From the NCBI RefSeq assembly GCF_030268685.1, contig NZ_BSRQ01000002.1, positions 186,001 to 250,000 on the forward strand: a DNA stretch of 64,000 nt, written 5' to 3'. A program made the translations under genes and the position numbers. The DNA comes from Microtetraspora sp. NBRC 13810. Its GTDB lineage: Bacteria > Actinomycetota > Actinomycetes > Streptosporangiales > Streptosporangiaceae. A model generated the notes under the pieces. It was not told the origin of the DNA and made no database searches. It saw only the letters and a list, made by a program, of their open reading frames with translations. Below are positions 26,235 to 34,622 of the stretch, piece by piece (within the stretch, counting starts at the first letter, position 1; each line of letters starts with the position of its first letter).

Positions 26235-27995
26235 GTGGACGTGGAGTTTGCCATCCTCGGGCCCCTTGAGGCGCGCCGGGACGCGGCGCAGGTCGATCTC
26301 GGGCCGTTCAAGCGGCGGGTGATCCTGGCGGCGCTGCTCGTCCGGATCAACAATGTGGTTCCGGTTTCCTCGCTCATCGAAGCGGCCTGGGCCGACGCGC
26401 CCCCGAGGACCGCGCAGAAGAACCTTCAGGTCTATGTCGCGGCACTGCGCAAGGATCTCGGTCTGCGGGACGACCTGCTCTACGTGCCGCCCGGATACCG
26501 GCTGCGGTTGCCGGCCCGCCGGCTCGACATGGTCAGCTTCACCGAGTCGGTCAAGTCGGGCAGGCGAGCGCTGCGCGGTGGGGACATGCGGACGGCCCGG
26601 CGGCTGCTGGGCGACGCGCTGGACCTGTGGCGCGGCGACCCGCTGCCCGATCTGACGCATGTCCCGCTGGTCGCCGCGGAGGTGGCCCGGCTCGGCGATC
26701 TGAGGCTGACGGCCTTCGAGGACTGGGCCGAGGCGGAACTCGACCTCGGACATCACGCGCGGATCGTGGACGTCCTGACCGAATGGGCGAGGGAGAATCC
26801 GTTCAGGGAACGGCTGCGGCGGTGCCAGATGCTCGCCCTGTACCGCTGCGGCCGGCAGACCGAGGCGTTCGCCGAGTTCGAAGGGCTGCGGCAGGCGCTC
26901 ACCAGGGAGCTGGGCCTGCGGCCGAGCCCGGTGCTGGAACGCCTCTATCAGGCGATACTCCGCGGGGACGACGATCTCGACCCGCCGCGCCCGGAGTACG
27001 ACACGGTCGCGCACATGAGCATGCTGCCGAGGGACCTGGCCGACTTCACCGGACGCGAGCAGCAGATCGGCGACATCCTCGACGCCTTCGAGGAGGGGCG
27101 GCTGAATCCGCCGGTCGTGCTGTACGGCCCCGCGGGCAGCGGCAAGACGTCGCTGGCCGTCCACGTCGCGCACCGCCTGCGCACCGGTTTCCGGGACGGC
27201 CAGTTGTTCGTCGCGCTCAGGGACGCCTCCGGCGCGGAACGCACCACCGCCGAGATCGTCGCGGAGGTCCTCCGGCTGACCGGCTTCGGCGTGGAACTTC
27301 CCGAGTCGCCGGAGGAGCGGGTGGCGACGTATCGCGCGTGGCTGGCGGAGCGCCGGTTCCTGCTCGTCCTGGACGACGCGGCCACCCCGGCGCAGGTGCG
27401 CAGCCTGATCCCCGGCACGGGCAACAGCGGCGTCATCGTCACGAGCAGGAGGCGGCTGGACGCGGTGGAGTCGGTCCACCACGTGGCCCTCGGCGCCTTC
27501 GACCGGTCCGAGGCGCTTGAGCTGCTGCGCGGCCTGGTCGGCGACCGGCGGGTCGCGGCGGATCCGGTCGCGGCGCGCCGGCTGCTGACGGCCGCCGGGT
27601 GCTCGCCGATGACGATCCGGCTGGCGGGCGCCCGGCTCGCCGCGCGACCGGACCTGAGCCTCGCGGAGTTCACCGCCCGGCTGGCCGACGATCGGCTGCT
27701 GCTCAACGAGCTCACGGTGGGCGATCGTTCGCTGCGCGCGTGCGCGGCCAGCCTGGAACGCGACCTGGACCCGTCCGCCCATCAGGCGCTGAGAAGCCTC
27801 GGGGCGCTGCCGGACGAGCAGTTCACCTTCGGCGAGGCCGCGCCGCTGCTCGGGCCGGACCGGGCGCAGGCGCTGCTGGACACCCTGGAGGAGGCGCAGG
27901 TGATCGAGGTCGAGTCGCGGGCGGACGCGGTCTATCGCATCCCGCGCTGGGTCAGGTTGTTCGCCAGGGAGTCAGCGACGCGGGAGCGGCCCTGA
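26235..27995 (+). CDS. AfsR/SARP family regulator with NB-ARC ATPase domain, no TPR
   Basis: A 586-residue protein starting at GTG 26235. Residues 1-95 are the OmpR-like DNA-binding domain of SARPs (FAILGPLEAR, PRTAQKNLQVYVAALRKDLG). Residues 98-245 are the bacterial transcriptional activation domain, ending in the typical LRRCQMLALYRCGRQTEAFA and LTRELGLRPSPVLERLYQAI. An NTPase follows with Walker A YGPAGSGKTSLA (about 297-308) and Walker B FLLVLDDA. The C-terminal tetratricopeptide part of full AfsR is absent. Such regulators activate antibiotic clusters. It lies between the enediyne and radical-SAM RiPP clusters and its last 24 bases overlap the convergent GAF gene. Confidence 0.9.
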   Translation: MDVEFAILGPLEARRDAAQVDLGPFKRRVILAALLVRINNVVPVSSLIEAAWADAPPRTAQKNLQVYVAALRKDLGLRDDLLYVPPGYRLRLPARRLDMVSFTESVKSGRRALRGGDMRTARRLLGDALDLWRGDPLPDLTHVPLVAAEVARLGDLRLTAFEDWAEAELDLGHHARIVDVLTEWARENPFRERLRRCQMLALYRCGRQTEAFAEFEGLRQALTRELGLRPSPVLERLYQAILRGDDDLDPPRPEYDTVAHMSMLPRDLADFTGREQQIGDILDAFEEGRLNPPVVLYGPAGSGKTSLAVHVAHRLRTGFRDGQLFVALRDASGAERTTAEIVAEVLRLTGFGVELPESPEERVATYRAWLAERRFLLVLDDAATPAQVRSLIPGTGNSGVIVTSRRRLDAVESVHHVALGAFDRSEALELLRGLVGDRRVAADPVAARRLLTAAGCSPMTIRLAGARLAARPDLSLAEFTARLADDRLLLNELTVGDRSLRACAASLERDLDPSAHQALRSLGALPDEQFTFGEAAPLLGPDRAQALLDTLEEAQVIEVESRADAVYRIPRWVRLFARESATRERP

Positions 27996-28544
27996 ATCCT
28001 CCTCCACCAGCTCGGTCAGGGCGGAGAGCAGGCGGCGGGTCTCCTGCCGCCGCCGCGCGTTCGGGTCCGCGCGTACGGCCTGCGCGTAGTTCCGGGTCAC
28101 CCGCAAGGCGACCGACGCCTGACGCGCGAACATGACCAGGAGCTCCAGCTCGGCGATCGCGGCACGCGCCTGGGGATGCGGGTCCAGCACTTCGAGCACG
28201 CCGAGGGCCTCGTCGTCGTGCAGCAGCGGGACCGCCATGAGGGACCTGGGCACGTAGGAGGTCGACTCGGCGATGTCCCTGGCGAAATGGTCGCTGCCGG
28301 TCAGGTCGTCGACGATCATCGCCTGCCTCGACGAGAGCACCCAGCCCGCGATCCCCTGCGACGAGGGGAAGGCACGCCCGACCAGGAGCCCCTGGCCCTG
28401 ACCGGAGACCGCCCGGAAGATGAGTTCGTCCCGTTCTGTGTCGTAGAGGAAGATCGAACTGGCCGCCGCACCGTAGATCGCGAGGGCTACGTCGACGATC
28501 GACTGAAGCAGAGCGTCGTGGTCGGCTTCGAACTCGACGTTCAT
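27972..28544 (-). CDS. GAF domain protein
   Basis: A 190-residue protein (ATG 28544) made mostly of one GAF domain at residues 5-155 (AIYGAAASSIFLYDTERDEL, GIAGWVLSSRQAMIVDDLTG, SLMAVPLLHDDEALGVLEVL). GAF domains bind small ligands such as cyclic nucleotides. The tail is basic and then acidic. Its start overlaps the stop of the subtilase gene (ATGA), and a nucleotide cyclase domain is encoded two genes upstream. The three thus form a coupled unit that could sense or respond to a cyclic nucleotide; this is inference. It ends the RiPP operon. Confidence 0.85.
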   Translation of the reverse strand: MNVEFEADHDALLQSIVDVALAIYGAAASSIFLYDTERDELIFRAVSGQGQGLLVGRAFPSSQGIAGWVLSSRQAMIVDDLTGSDHFARDIAESTSYVPRSLMAVPLLHDDEALGVLEVLDPHPQARAAIAELELLVMFARQASVALRVTRNYAQAVRADPNARRRQETRRLLSALTELVEEDSGPLPRR

Positions 28545-29350
28545 GGTTCTCGCCTCACATTTCTCGCGTTCATGTAGAGAGCGTTCTTCACCTGGAAGGG
28601 GGTGAGCCCTGGACACCCGCTCAGCACGAGTGCGCACAGCCCGGTGACATGGGGGGTGGCGAAGCTGTTCCCGGTGCACCGCCTGCGCCCGCCTCCCGGC
28701 CAGGCCACCTCCACGTCCGAACCGTGGGCGAAGAACTCCACGGGCGGACGCGGGTTGTAGATGAGCAGGGCGGCATCTCCTTCGGCGTGGCTGCCCACCG
28801 AGATCACCGACGAGAACCGCCACGGATAGCTCTCGACGGGGAGGTTGTGCGCGGACGCCACGATCACCGTCCGGCGGAAGTAGGCGTCGTCGCTCACCGC
28901 CCGGAGATCTTCGGCGAGTTGCCTGCGGGTGGTGGACAGGCTCAGGTTGATGACGTCGAATCCCTGCTCCACGGCCCAGCGCAGGCCCGCGACGAACACG
29001 TTGCCGCGCCCCGCGAAGCCCGGCCCGAGCACCCGGACGCTGTACAGCTCGCACTCCGGCGCGATCTTCCTGATGATCCCGGCGCAGGCCGTGCCGTGCC
29101 CGCAGACGTCCCCGGGCTCCGTCTCCCGCACGACCGTCCCGTCGCCCTCGGCCAGCACCGCGTACGACCCCTGGATCGGGCCGATCGCCGGGTGGCCGGG
29201 CTCGATCCCGCTGTCGAGCACGCAGACCCGGACCCCGCGGCCGGTCGCCCCGGCCAGGTCCGGCGCGCGGGACCACCAGGTCGTGGTGACGTCGAGGTCG
29301 TCAGGCCGGTCCTTCAGGCTCCAGGTCAGGGCGAGGTCGGCGGCCGGCAT
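28541..29350 (-). CDS. Cytoplasmic S8 (subtilisin-like) serine peptidase
   Basis: A 269-residue peptidase; I use ATG 29350, which is better spaced from AAGGAG than GTG 29353. The catalytic triad is visible: Asp46 in VCVLDSGIE, His85 in CGHGTACAG, Ser229 in GNSFATPHV, with the oxyanion Asn169 in VASAHN. There is no signal peptide and no long propeptide, so it should act inside the cell. In this RiPP cluster it may remove a leader peptide, alone or after the prolyl oligopeptidase. It is coupled on both sides: TGATG with the cyclase-AAA gene and ATGA with the GAF gene. Confidence 0.88.
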   Translation of the reverse strand: MPAADLALTWSLKDRPDDLDVTTTWWSRAPDLAGATGRGVRVCVLDSGIEPGHPAIGPIQGSYAVLAEGDGTVVRETEPGDVCGHGTACAGIIRKIAPECELYSVRVLGPGFAGRGNVFVAGLRWAVEQGFDVINLSLSTTRRQLAEDLRAVSDDAYFRRTVIVASAHNLPVESYPWRFSSVISVGSHAEGDAALLIYNPRPPVEFFAHGSDVEVAWPGGGRRRCTGNSFATPHVTGLCALVLSGCPGLTPFQVKNALYMNARNVRREP

Positions 29351-32244
29351 CACCGCTCCTTGCCCGCGCGCAGTCCGCCGCAGGCGGCCAGGTCCTCAGC
29401 GGCGCCGTCGGCGTCGCCCTGGGCGGCCCGCACGTGGGCCCGGTCCGCAAGGACGCGGGCCTGCATGAGCGGTGAGTCGGTGGTGGCCGCCAGGTCCCAG
29501 GCCGCGTCCGCGAGCGGGCGCTCGACCAGGATGCGAGCCGTGAGGCTCATGAACTCCGCCCGGAGCATGGGCTGGGCTCCGTCGGGATCGGCCAGCCCCT
29601 CGCGCGCCAGGGCGTACGCCTGGTCGGCCCGGCCTTGCTCGTACAGCACCCGGGCGAGATCCCGTACGGCGGTGACGCGCAACTGGGCGTCGGCGAGCGC
29701 GGTCGCGGCGTCGTGGGCCCGGCGCAGCAGGGCCTCGGCGTCCGAGACGCGTCCGGCCAGGTGGGCGACCGTCGCCGAGAACATCGGGACGAAGGCGGCC
29801 GCGTAGGCGTGGCCGAGCTCGGACAGGATGGCCTCGGCGCGGGCGAGCGCGCGCTCGGACCGGGCGAAGTCGCCGTTCAGGGCGTGCAGGACGGCCAGCG
29901 GGCACCCCATGACGGCCTGCACGGTTCTCCGGCCGCGTCCGTGCACGGACAGCAGTTCCTCGCAGCGCGCGACCCCGACGGACGCGGGTTCGGGACCCAG
30001 CCACAGCGAGACCGCGAGCGCGCCCAGCGCCGTCGCCCGCTCCAGCTCCGCGTCGGCCAGGATGGCATGGCCGAGCCCGCGTTCCAGCGCGGTCCTGGCC
30101 TGGGCGAACCTGCCGTCGGACTGGGCGTGCTGGCCGACCCGGACCATGGCACGGGCGAGCCCGAGATCGTCGCCCGCGCTCTCGAAGACGGCCGCCGCCT
30201 CCAGCGCGCCGACCTCGGACAGGCCCCCCTCCAGATAGCTCAGGTAGAGCCTGGCGTGGCAGGCCACCCGTTCGTCCCCCAGCCCAAGTGCGCGCTGCAG
30301 CAGCGGCACGCCCTGCCCGGCGTCGCCGACGGCGATCCTGGCCTCGCCCAGCCGCTCGACCACCAGCGGGTTCCGGTCGCCCGTGAGGGAGTACGCGTCC
30401 TCCAGCAGGTGCACCGCCCTGGAGAGATCGCCGTGGCGCAGCGCCTTCTCGCCGCCGCTCGCCAGGCGGGCGGCGGCCGTGTCACGCATCCGCACGGTGT
30501 CGGCGTCCGGACGGGTGAGCTCGCAGCGGAGCCGGTAGGCGATGGCCAGGTGGGTGCCGACGGAGTCCGGCTGCTCGCCGGAACGGTCGAGGTGGGCGGC
30601 CAGCCGCTGGTGCAGGTCGGCGCGCGTGCTTTTGCCGGTCTCCACGTAGACCACCTGCTGGATGAGGGTGCTGGTGAACCGGTGGCGCCCGCCGGCGGGC
30701 TCGACGAACTGCTTGCGCGTGAGCCTGACCACCAGCTCGTCCGCCCCGCTCCCGTACAGCGCCGCCAGCTCCGCCCGGCCGAACTCGCGGCCGATCACGC
30801 TCGCGCAGGCGAGGACGTGCCGCTCCTCGAAGCGCAGCGCGTCGATCCGCGCGGACAGGAGCGCGCGCAGTGCGGGCGGCACCCGTTCCGGATCCATCCC
30901 GTCGCAGATCAGCGCGACCAGTTGTTCGAGGTAGAACGGGTTGCCCTCGCATCGGCGCACCAGCCGTTCGAGCACGGCGCCGTCGTGCGCGGTGGTGTCG
31001 AGCAACGCCGAGGAGAGGCGGCGGCAGTCGGGGGCGGGCAGCGGCCGCAGCACGAGGGACTGCGACGGCGCGGCGGCGTCGGAGCGGGCCGCGCACAGGA
31101 GCATCACCGGCACCCCGCTGAGGCGTTCCTCAAGCTGCCCGAGCAGGTCGAGCAACTCGGCGCCCGCCCAGTGCAGATCGTCGATCGCCAGCAGCACCGG
31201 TACGCCCGCGGCCTTGAGACAGGTGACGACCGCCCACAACGTCTCGTCCGGAACGGCTCCGAGCGTGCCGTTGGCGAACAGGCCCCGCAGCACGTCGGGA
31301 GCGGGCCCCTCCTGCTCTCCGACCGCCTGGCGCAACGCGTCGGCGAGCGCCCGCAGCCCGCCGCCTCCCCCGTACGGCACGCAACGCCCGGCGCCGAAGA
31401 GCGCGCCGCGCCGGGTGACCGTCTCGGCCCAGAACCGCACGAGCCGCGTCTTGCCGAGGCCCGCTTCCCCGACCAGCGTGATCCGGTGGCAGGCGTTCAG
31501 CTCGACCACCCTGGCGAAGACGGAATCCAGCTCGCGCAGCGCCTGCTCCCTGTCGACGAAGGGGGCGTCGAACCTGCGGTTGATCGCCGGATCGTCCTCG
31601 CGCACCCCGTGCAGGCTCCACACCCGCACCGGCTCCGCCTTGCCCCGCACGGTCACCCCGCCGAGAGGGGTCGTCGCCAGCGAACGACCGGTGAGCGCTT
31701 GGGCGCCCTCGCCGATCAGGATGCCCCCGGGCGACGCCTGCTGCTGCAGCCGTGCGGCGACGTTCACCGCCTCACCGGTCACCAGCGCCTGACCGGCGGC
31801 GGCGTCGTCCGCCGTGGCGACCTCGCCCGCCTCGATCCCCATGCGCACGTTCAGCCGGACGTCCAGCCTGCCGGCCAGGTCGTCGTTGAGCCGGTCCAGG
31901 GCGGCACGCATGGCGAGCGCGGCCCGCGCGGCGCGCAGCGCGTCGTCCTCGTGCACGACGGGCAGCCCGAAGACCCCCATGACGGCGTCGCCGATGAACT
32001 TCTCCACCACGCCGCCGTGCGATTCGAGGCAGTCCCGCATGGCCGCGTAGTAGCTGAGCATGACCGCGCGCAACGACTCGGGATCCAGCCGCTCGCTGAG
32101 CGCGGTGGACTCGGTGAGGTCGCAGAACACCACCGTGACCTGCTTGCGCGCACCGGCCACGCCCCGCTTCTCCAGGCGGTTTCCGCACGCGGGACAGAAC
32201 CGTGCCCCCTCCGGCGCCGTCGCCGCGCAACCCGGGCAGCGCAT
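29350..32244 (-). CDS. Zinc ribbon - class III nucleotide cyclase - AAA ATPase - TPR-like regulator
   Basis: A 964-residue multidomain protein. It opens with a double zinc ribbon (MRCPGCAATAPEGARFCPAC). Residues 34-215 are a class III adenylate/guanylate cyclase domain, with metal-site aspartates in FCDLTES and KFIGDAVMGVFG. An AAA/STAND ATPase follows, with Walker A GEAGLGKTR near residue 258 and Walker B VLLAIDDLHW near 352. The last 400 residues are helical TPR-like repeats. No LuxR HTH is present at the end. This architecture is common in actinomycetes. Here it is coupled by TGATG overlaps to the leader-like peptide upstream and the subtilase downstream, so it seems to belong to the RiPP operon. 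Confidence 0.88.
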   Translation of the reverse strand: MRCPGCAATAPEGARFCPACGNRLEKRGVAGARKQVTVVFCDLTESTALSERLDPESLRAVMLSYYAAMRDCLESHGGVVEKFIGDAVMGVFGLPVVHEDDALRAARAALAMRAALDRLNDDLAGRLDVRLNVRMGIEAGEVATADDAAAGQALVTGEAVNVAARLQQQASPGGILIGEGAQALTGRSLATTPLGGVTVRGKAEPVRVWSLHGVREDDPAINRRFDAPFVDREQALRELDSVFARVVELNACHRITLVGEAGLGKTRLVRFWAETVTRRGALFGAGRCVPYGGGGGLRALADALRQAVGEQEGPAPDVLRGLFANGTLGAVPDETLWAVVTCLKAAGVPVLLAIDDLHWAGAELLDLLGQLEERLSGVPVMLLCAARSDAAAPSQSLVLRPLPAPDCRRLSSALLDTTAHDGAVLERLVRRCEGNPFYLEQLVALICDGMDPERVPPALRALLSARIDALRFEERHVLACASVIGREFGRAELAALYGSGADELVVRLTRKQFVEPAGGRHRFTSTLIQQVVYVETGKSTRADLHQRLAAHLDRSGEQPDSVGTHLAIAYRLRCELTRPDADTVRMRDTAAARLASGGEKALRHGDLSRAVHLLEDAYSLTGDRNPLVVERLGEARIAVGDAGQGVPLLQRALGLGDERVACHARLYLSYLEGGLSEVGALEAAAVFESAGDDLGLARAMVRVGQHAQSDGRFAQARTALERGLGHAILADAELERATALGALAVSLWLGPEPASVGVARCEELLSVHGRGRRTVQAVMGCPLAVLHALNGDFARSERALARAEAILSELGHAYAAAFVPMFSATVAHLAGRVSDAEALLRRAHDAATALADAQLRVTAVRDLARVLYEQGRADQAYALAREGLADPDGAQPMLRAEFMSLTARILVERPLADAAWDLAATTDSPLMQARVLADRAHVRAAQGDADGAAEDLAACGGLRAGKER

Positions 32245-32432
32245 CAGAAGAGCAACCCGCCGATGATGTGGGCCTCGACTTCCGGGTCCGTCTCGAGGAG
32301 CTGCTCGTGGATCGAGATGAGCATCGCCACCTCCTCCGGGCTCAGACCGGCGACGATCGTGCGCTGTTCCTCGCTGATGACCTGCAGGTCCAGACCTGCC
32401 TCGGTCAGCTCGCGCACCGCGTCAAACGGCAT
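32244..32432 (-). CDS. Small leader-like peptide of the 'aroma-sacti' type (no cysteine core)
   Basis: A 62-residue peptide starting at ATG 32432 behind GGGAGGGAGACCC. It reads FDAVRELTEAG, then SEEQRTIVAGLSPEEVAMLI, then an acidic stretch ending in EAHIIGGLLF. The middle matches my memory of short actinobacterial 'aroma-sacti cluster' proteins. It aligns with the leader of the two-cysteine precursor at 38010-38261 and with the C-terminal tail of the MFS exporter. It lacks cysteines, so it is either a second precursor with a hydrophobic core (IIGGLLF) or a stand-alone recognition protein. Its start overlaps the end of a radical SAM gene. Confidence 0.7.
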   Translation of the reverse strand: MPFDAVRELTEAGLDLQVISEEQRTIVAGLSPEEVAMLISIHEQLLETDPEVEAHIIGGLLF

Positions 32433-33441
32433 GGGTCTCCCTCCCGAGCATGACAAGTTCTGCGAAACGGGCTTCGCCGTACCGGCGCATGAAGCCCGCG
32501 GGGCCCGCGCCCACCTGGGCGTGGACGACCTGTTGTTCCAGGTAGGCGGCGGCCGGGCGGGGACGTGCCGCCTCCTCGGCGCCGAGCGCGCGGCAGGTGC
32601 CGCAGTACCCGTCTTCGGATCGGCCCGACGCCCACCGGGGTCCGCCCGTCCGGATGGCGCGCAGCAGCGGGGACGTCAGGCAGCTCGTCCGGATCGACCG
32701 CCAGTCGTCGGTGGACAGGTGGCCGAGCCGCAGGTGGCCGGGGACCGGCCGGTGGTCGAGGACGTCCTGGTTGCAGCAGGCGGTGACGGTCCCGTCCGGG
32801 GACACCGTCGGCCACGCGGCCATCGTGCACGGCCGGGGCCGTTCCGAGGGGGCGCGCTCGTCCGCGGGCGCCCACGCGCGTGCCCGGCCGGCCGCCTGCA
32901 CCCGGCCCACCAGCATGGGGACCTCGTCGCGGAACTCCCGCCTGACCGTCCCGATGAGCTCCGTGAGGTAAGGGTCGCCGGGGCCGGTTCCCACCAGGTG
33001 GAAGCTGACCGCCGTCCCCCGCTCGGCGAGCAGGTGGACGAGGCGGAACACGTTCTCCCGAGGGACCTCCCGCTGGTGGAAGACGTCCAGGCTCACCGAG
33101 ACGTGGGCGACGTCTTCGAGCGCGGAAGGGACGCGCGGCGCGAAGAAGCCGCCGGTGAGCACCATCGTCCGGGTGCCCACGCCGCGGGCCGCCGAGGCGA
33201 TGGCGCCGACCAGCCGGGGGCGCAGCATGGGTTCGCCGCCGGTGAGCATGATCAGCTCGGGACGGTCTTCGCGCCCGATCGTCCCGACGAAGCCGGAGAA
33301 CCACTCCGCGGGGTGCTCCTCACTGGTCAGCAGCGAGTTCGTCGAGCAGTGGGCGCAGGTCAGCGGGCACCGGCGGGTGATCGCCATCAGGAGCCCGGCG
33401 GCCGGCACCGGTCGCAGCGCGAGCATGTCCGCCAGATGCAC
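32422..33441 (-). CDS. Radical SAM enzyme A of the RiPP cluster
   Basis: A 339-residue protein starting at GTG 33441 behind GAGGAGG. The cluster-binding motif is CPLTCAHC near residues 25-32, followed by LIMLTGGEPMLRP. A later SPASM/twitch-like region includes PCTMAAW, GTVTACCNQD and a terminal CGTC pair, which may bind a further iron-sulfur centre. It is a paralogue of radical SAM enzyme B at 41022-41975, which has matching PCTVADA, GRVSACCNET and CQLC segments. It likely modifies a RiPP precursor, for example by thioether or C-C bond formation, but the reaction is not known. Confidence 0.85.
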   Translation of the reverse strand: MHLADMLALRPVPAAGLLMAITRRCPLTCAHCSTNSLLTSEEHPAEWFSGFVGTIGREDRPELIMLTGGEPMLRPRLVGAIASAARGVGTRTMVLTGGFFAPRVPSALEDVAHVSVSLDVFHQREVPRENVFRLVHLLAERGTAVSFHLVGTGPGDPYLTELIGTVRREFRDEVPMLVGRVQAAGRARAWAPADERAPSERPRPCTMAAWPTVSPDGTVTACCNQDVLDHRPVPGHLRLGHLSTDDWRSIRTSCLTSPLLRAIRTGGPRWASGRSEDGYCGTCRALGAEEAARPRPAAAYLEQQVVHAQVGAGPAGFMRRYGEARFAELVMLGRETHAV

Positions 33442-33455
33442 GTTTCCTCCTCTGT

Positions 33456-34622
33456 CTACCGCTGGTCCGCCGGTACGGGTGACGAACACTGTGCGAGCAC
33501 GATCCGCGCGGCCTCCGGGGCGCCGGGGGACGCCCGCAGCCGCGCGCCGAGCCTGCCCGCCCGGCGGGCGAGCCCGGGGTCGGCGAGCGCGGCCGTCAGC
33601 ACCTCGGCGGCCCGGCCGGGACGGCTGGGGAACTCGGCCGCGACGCCGGCCCGGCGGCACGCCGCGGCGAGCACCGGCTGCTCGGACCCGTTCGGCGCCA
33701 CCACGAGCGGAAGGCCGTGCCGGAGCGCGCCCAGGACCGGGGCGGAGGTGGCGTTGGTGAGCACCAGGCTCGCCAGCGCGACCAGCGGATCCATCCACGG
33801 CTCGCGCACGACGAGCAGGTCGGCGGCGGGCGCCGGATCGGGGCGGCCCGACCTGCCCAGCTCCACGACGGCCTGCAACGGGCCGCGCGTGAAGGCGGCG
33901 TTCAGCCGCGGCCACAGGCTGTCCCCGCCGAACACCCGGCCGAGGTGCACATAGACGACCGGCTTGCCGACCCGCCGCGTCCGCTGCTCGATCCGCGCGA
34001 CCGTGCCGGGATCGGGCGGCGGCTCCCACGGGCACGGCCCCACGTGGACGACCTCGCCGGGGAGTTCCGCGCCGGGCGGTTCCAGCGCGGGGTCCCCCCT
34101 GAGCAGGAAGACCGACCCCAGTAAGGGCTGCTCGGGATGCCGGTCGCGGCGCGGCGCCATCCCGGCCCCGGAGCGGATCTCGTCGTAGAACCCGCGCACC
34201 TCACGGACCCGCCACTCCCGCTCGGCGCCGTCCCCCGGCCCGCCGCCGCGGTAGGGCCACAGCCACGCGCCGAGCCCCAGCACGACGGCCGGGATGTCCA
34301 GCCTCTCCGCCGCGAGCAGGGCCCCGTGGCACAGGATGGACGTGAGCAGCGCGTCCGCGCCGAGATCACGGGCCGCTTCCAGGACGGCCGTGTGCTGGGC
34401 GGCGCCTTCGGCGATCCAGTGCCAGGTGCCGACCGAGAGGACCTCGGCGGGGCCGTACTCCTCGACGTTCAGCGCGAGCAGGCCGGCGAGCGTGACCGTG
34501 GCCATCGCCGCGGGGCCGCACAGCACCGCGACCAGATGACCTCGTGCGCGGAGTTCCCGCCCGATCGCCAGGGTGGAGTACAGGTAGCCGGGGTTGCTCA
34601 GGGGGCAGAGGAGCACGCGCAT
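33456..34622 (-). CDS. Glycosyltransferase of the GT1 (MGT/UGT-like) family
   Basis: A 388-residue protein with a GT-B fold. The N terminus MRVLLCPLSNPGYLYSTLAI resembles macrolide and calicheamicin-type glycosyltransferases. The nucleotide-sugar region near the end contains LVLTNATSAPVLGALRHGLP, where families usually have a His-Gly-Gly motif; here it is changed to Asn-Ala-Thr, so the donor site may be altered. It overlaps the prolyl oligopeptidase end by about 25 bases and precedes radical SAM A by 14 bases. It may glycosylate the RiPP product. Confidence 0.75.
   Translation of the reverse strand: MRVLLCPLSNPGYLYSTLAIGRELRARGHLVAVLCGPAAMATVTLAGLLALNVEEYGPAEVLSVGTWHWIAEGAAQHTAVLEAARDLGADALLTSILCHGALLAAERLDIPAVVLGLGAWLWPYRGGGPGDGAEREWRVREVRGFYDEIRSGAGMAPRRDRHPEQPLLGSVFLLRGDPALEPPGAELPGEVVHVGPCPWEPPPDPGTVARIEQRTRRVGKPVVYVHLGRVFGGDSLWPRLNAAFTRGPLQAVVELGRSGRPDPAPAADLLVVREPWMDPLVALASLVLTNATSAPVLGALRHGLPLVVAPNGSEQPVLAAACRRAGVAAEFPSRPGRAAEVLTAALADPGLARRAGRLGARLRASPGAPEAARIVLAQCSSPVPADQR

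Noticed and set aside
26235..27995. Counting the AfsR-like gene as part of the enediyne cluster
   Set aside because: It is separated from it by a terminator, a gene remnant and a secreted protein gene; its target cannot be told from sequence.
29635..33954. Long plus-strand frame opposite the cyclase-AAA and radical SAM A genes
   Set aside because: Composition is that of a shadow frame and the minus-strand genes have clear domains and coupled starts.
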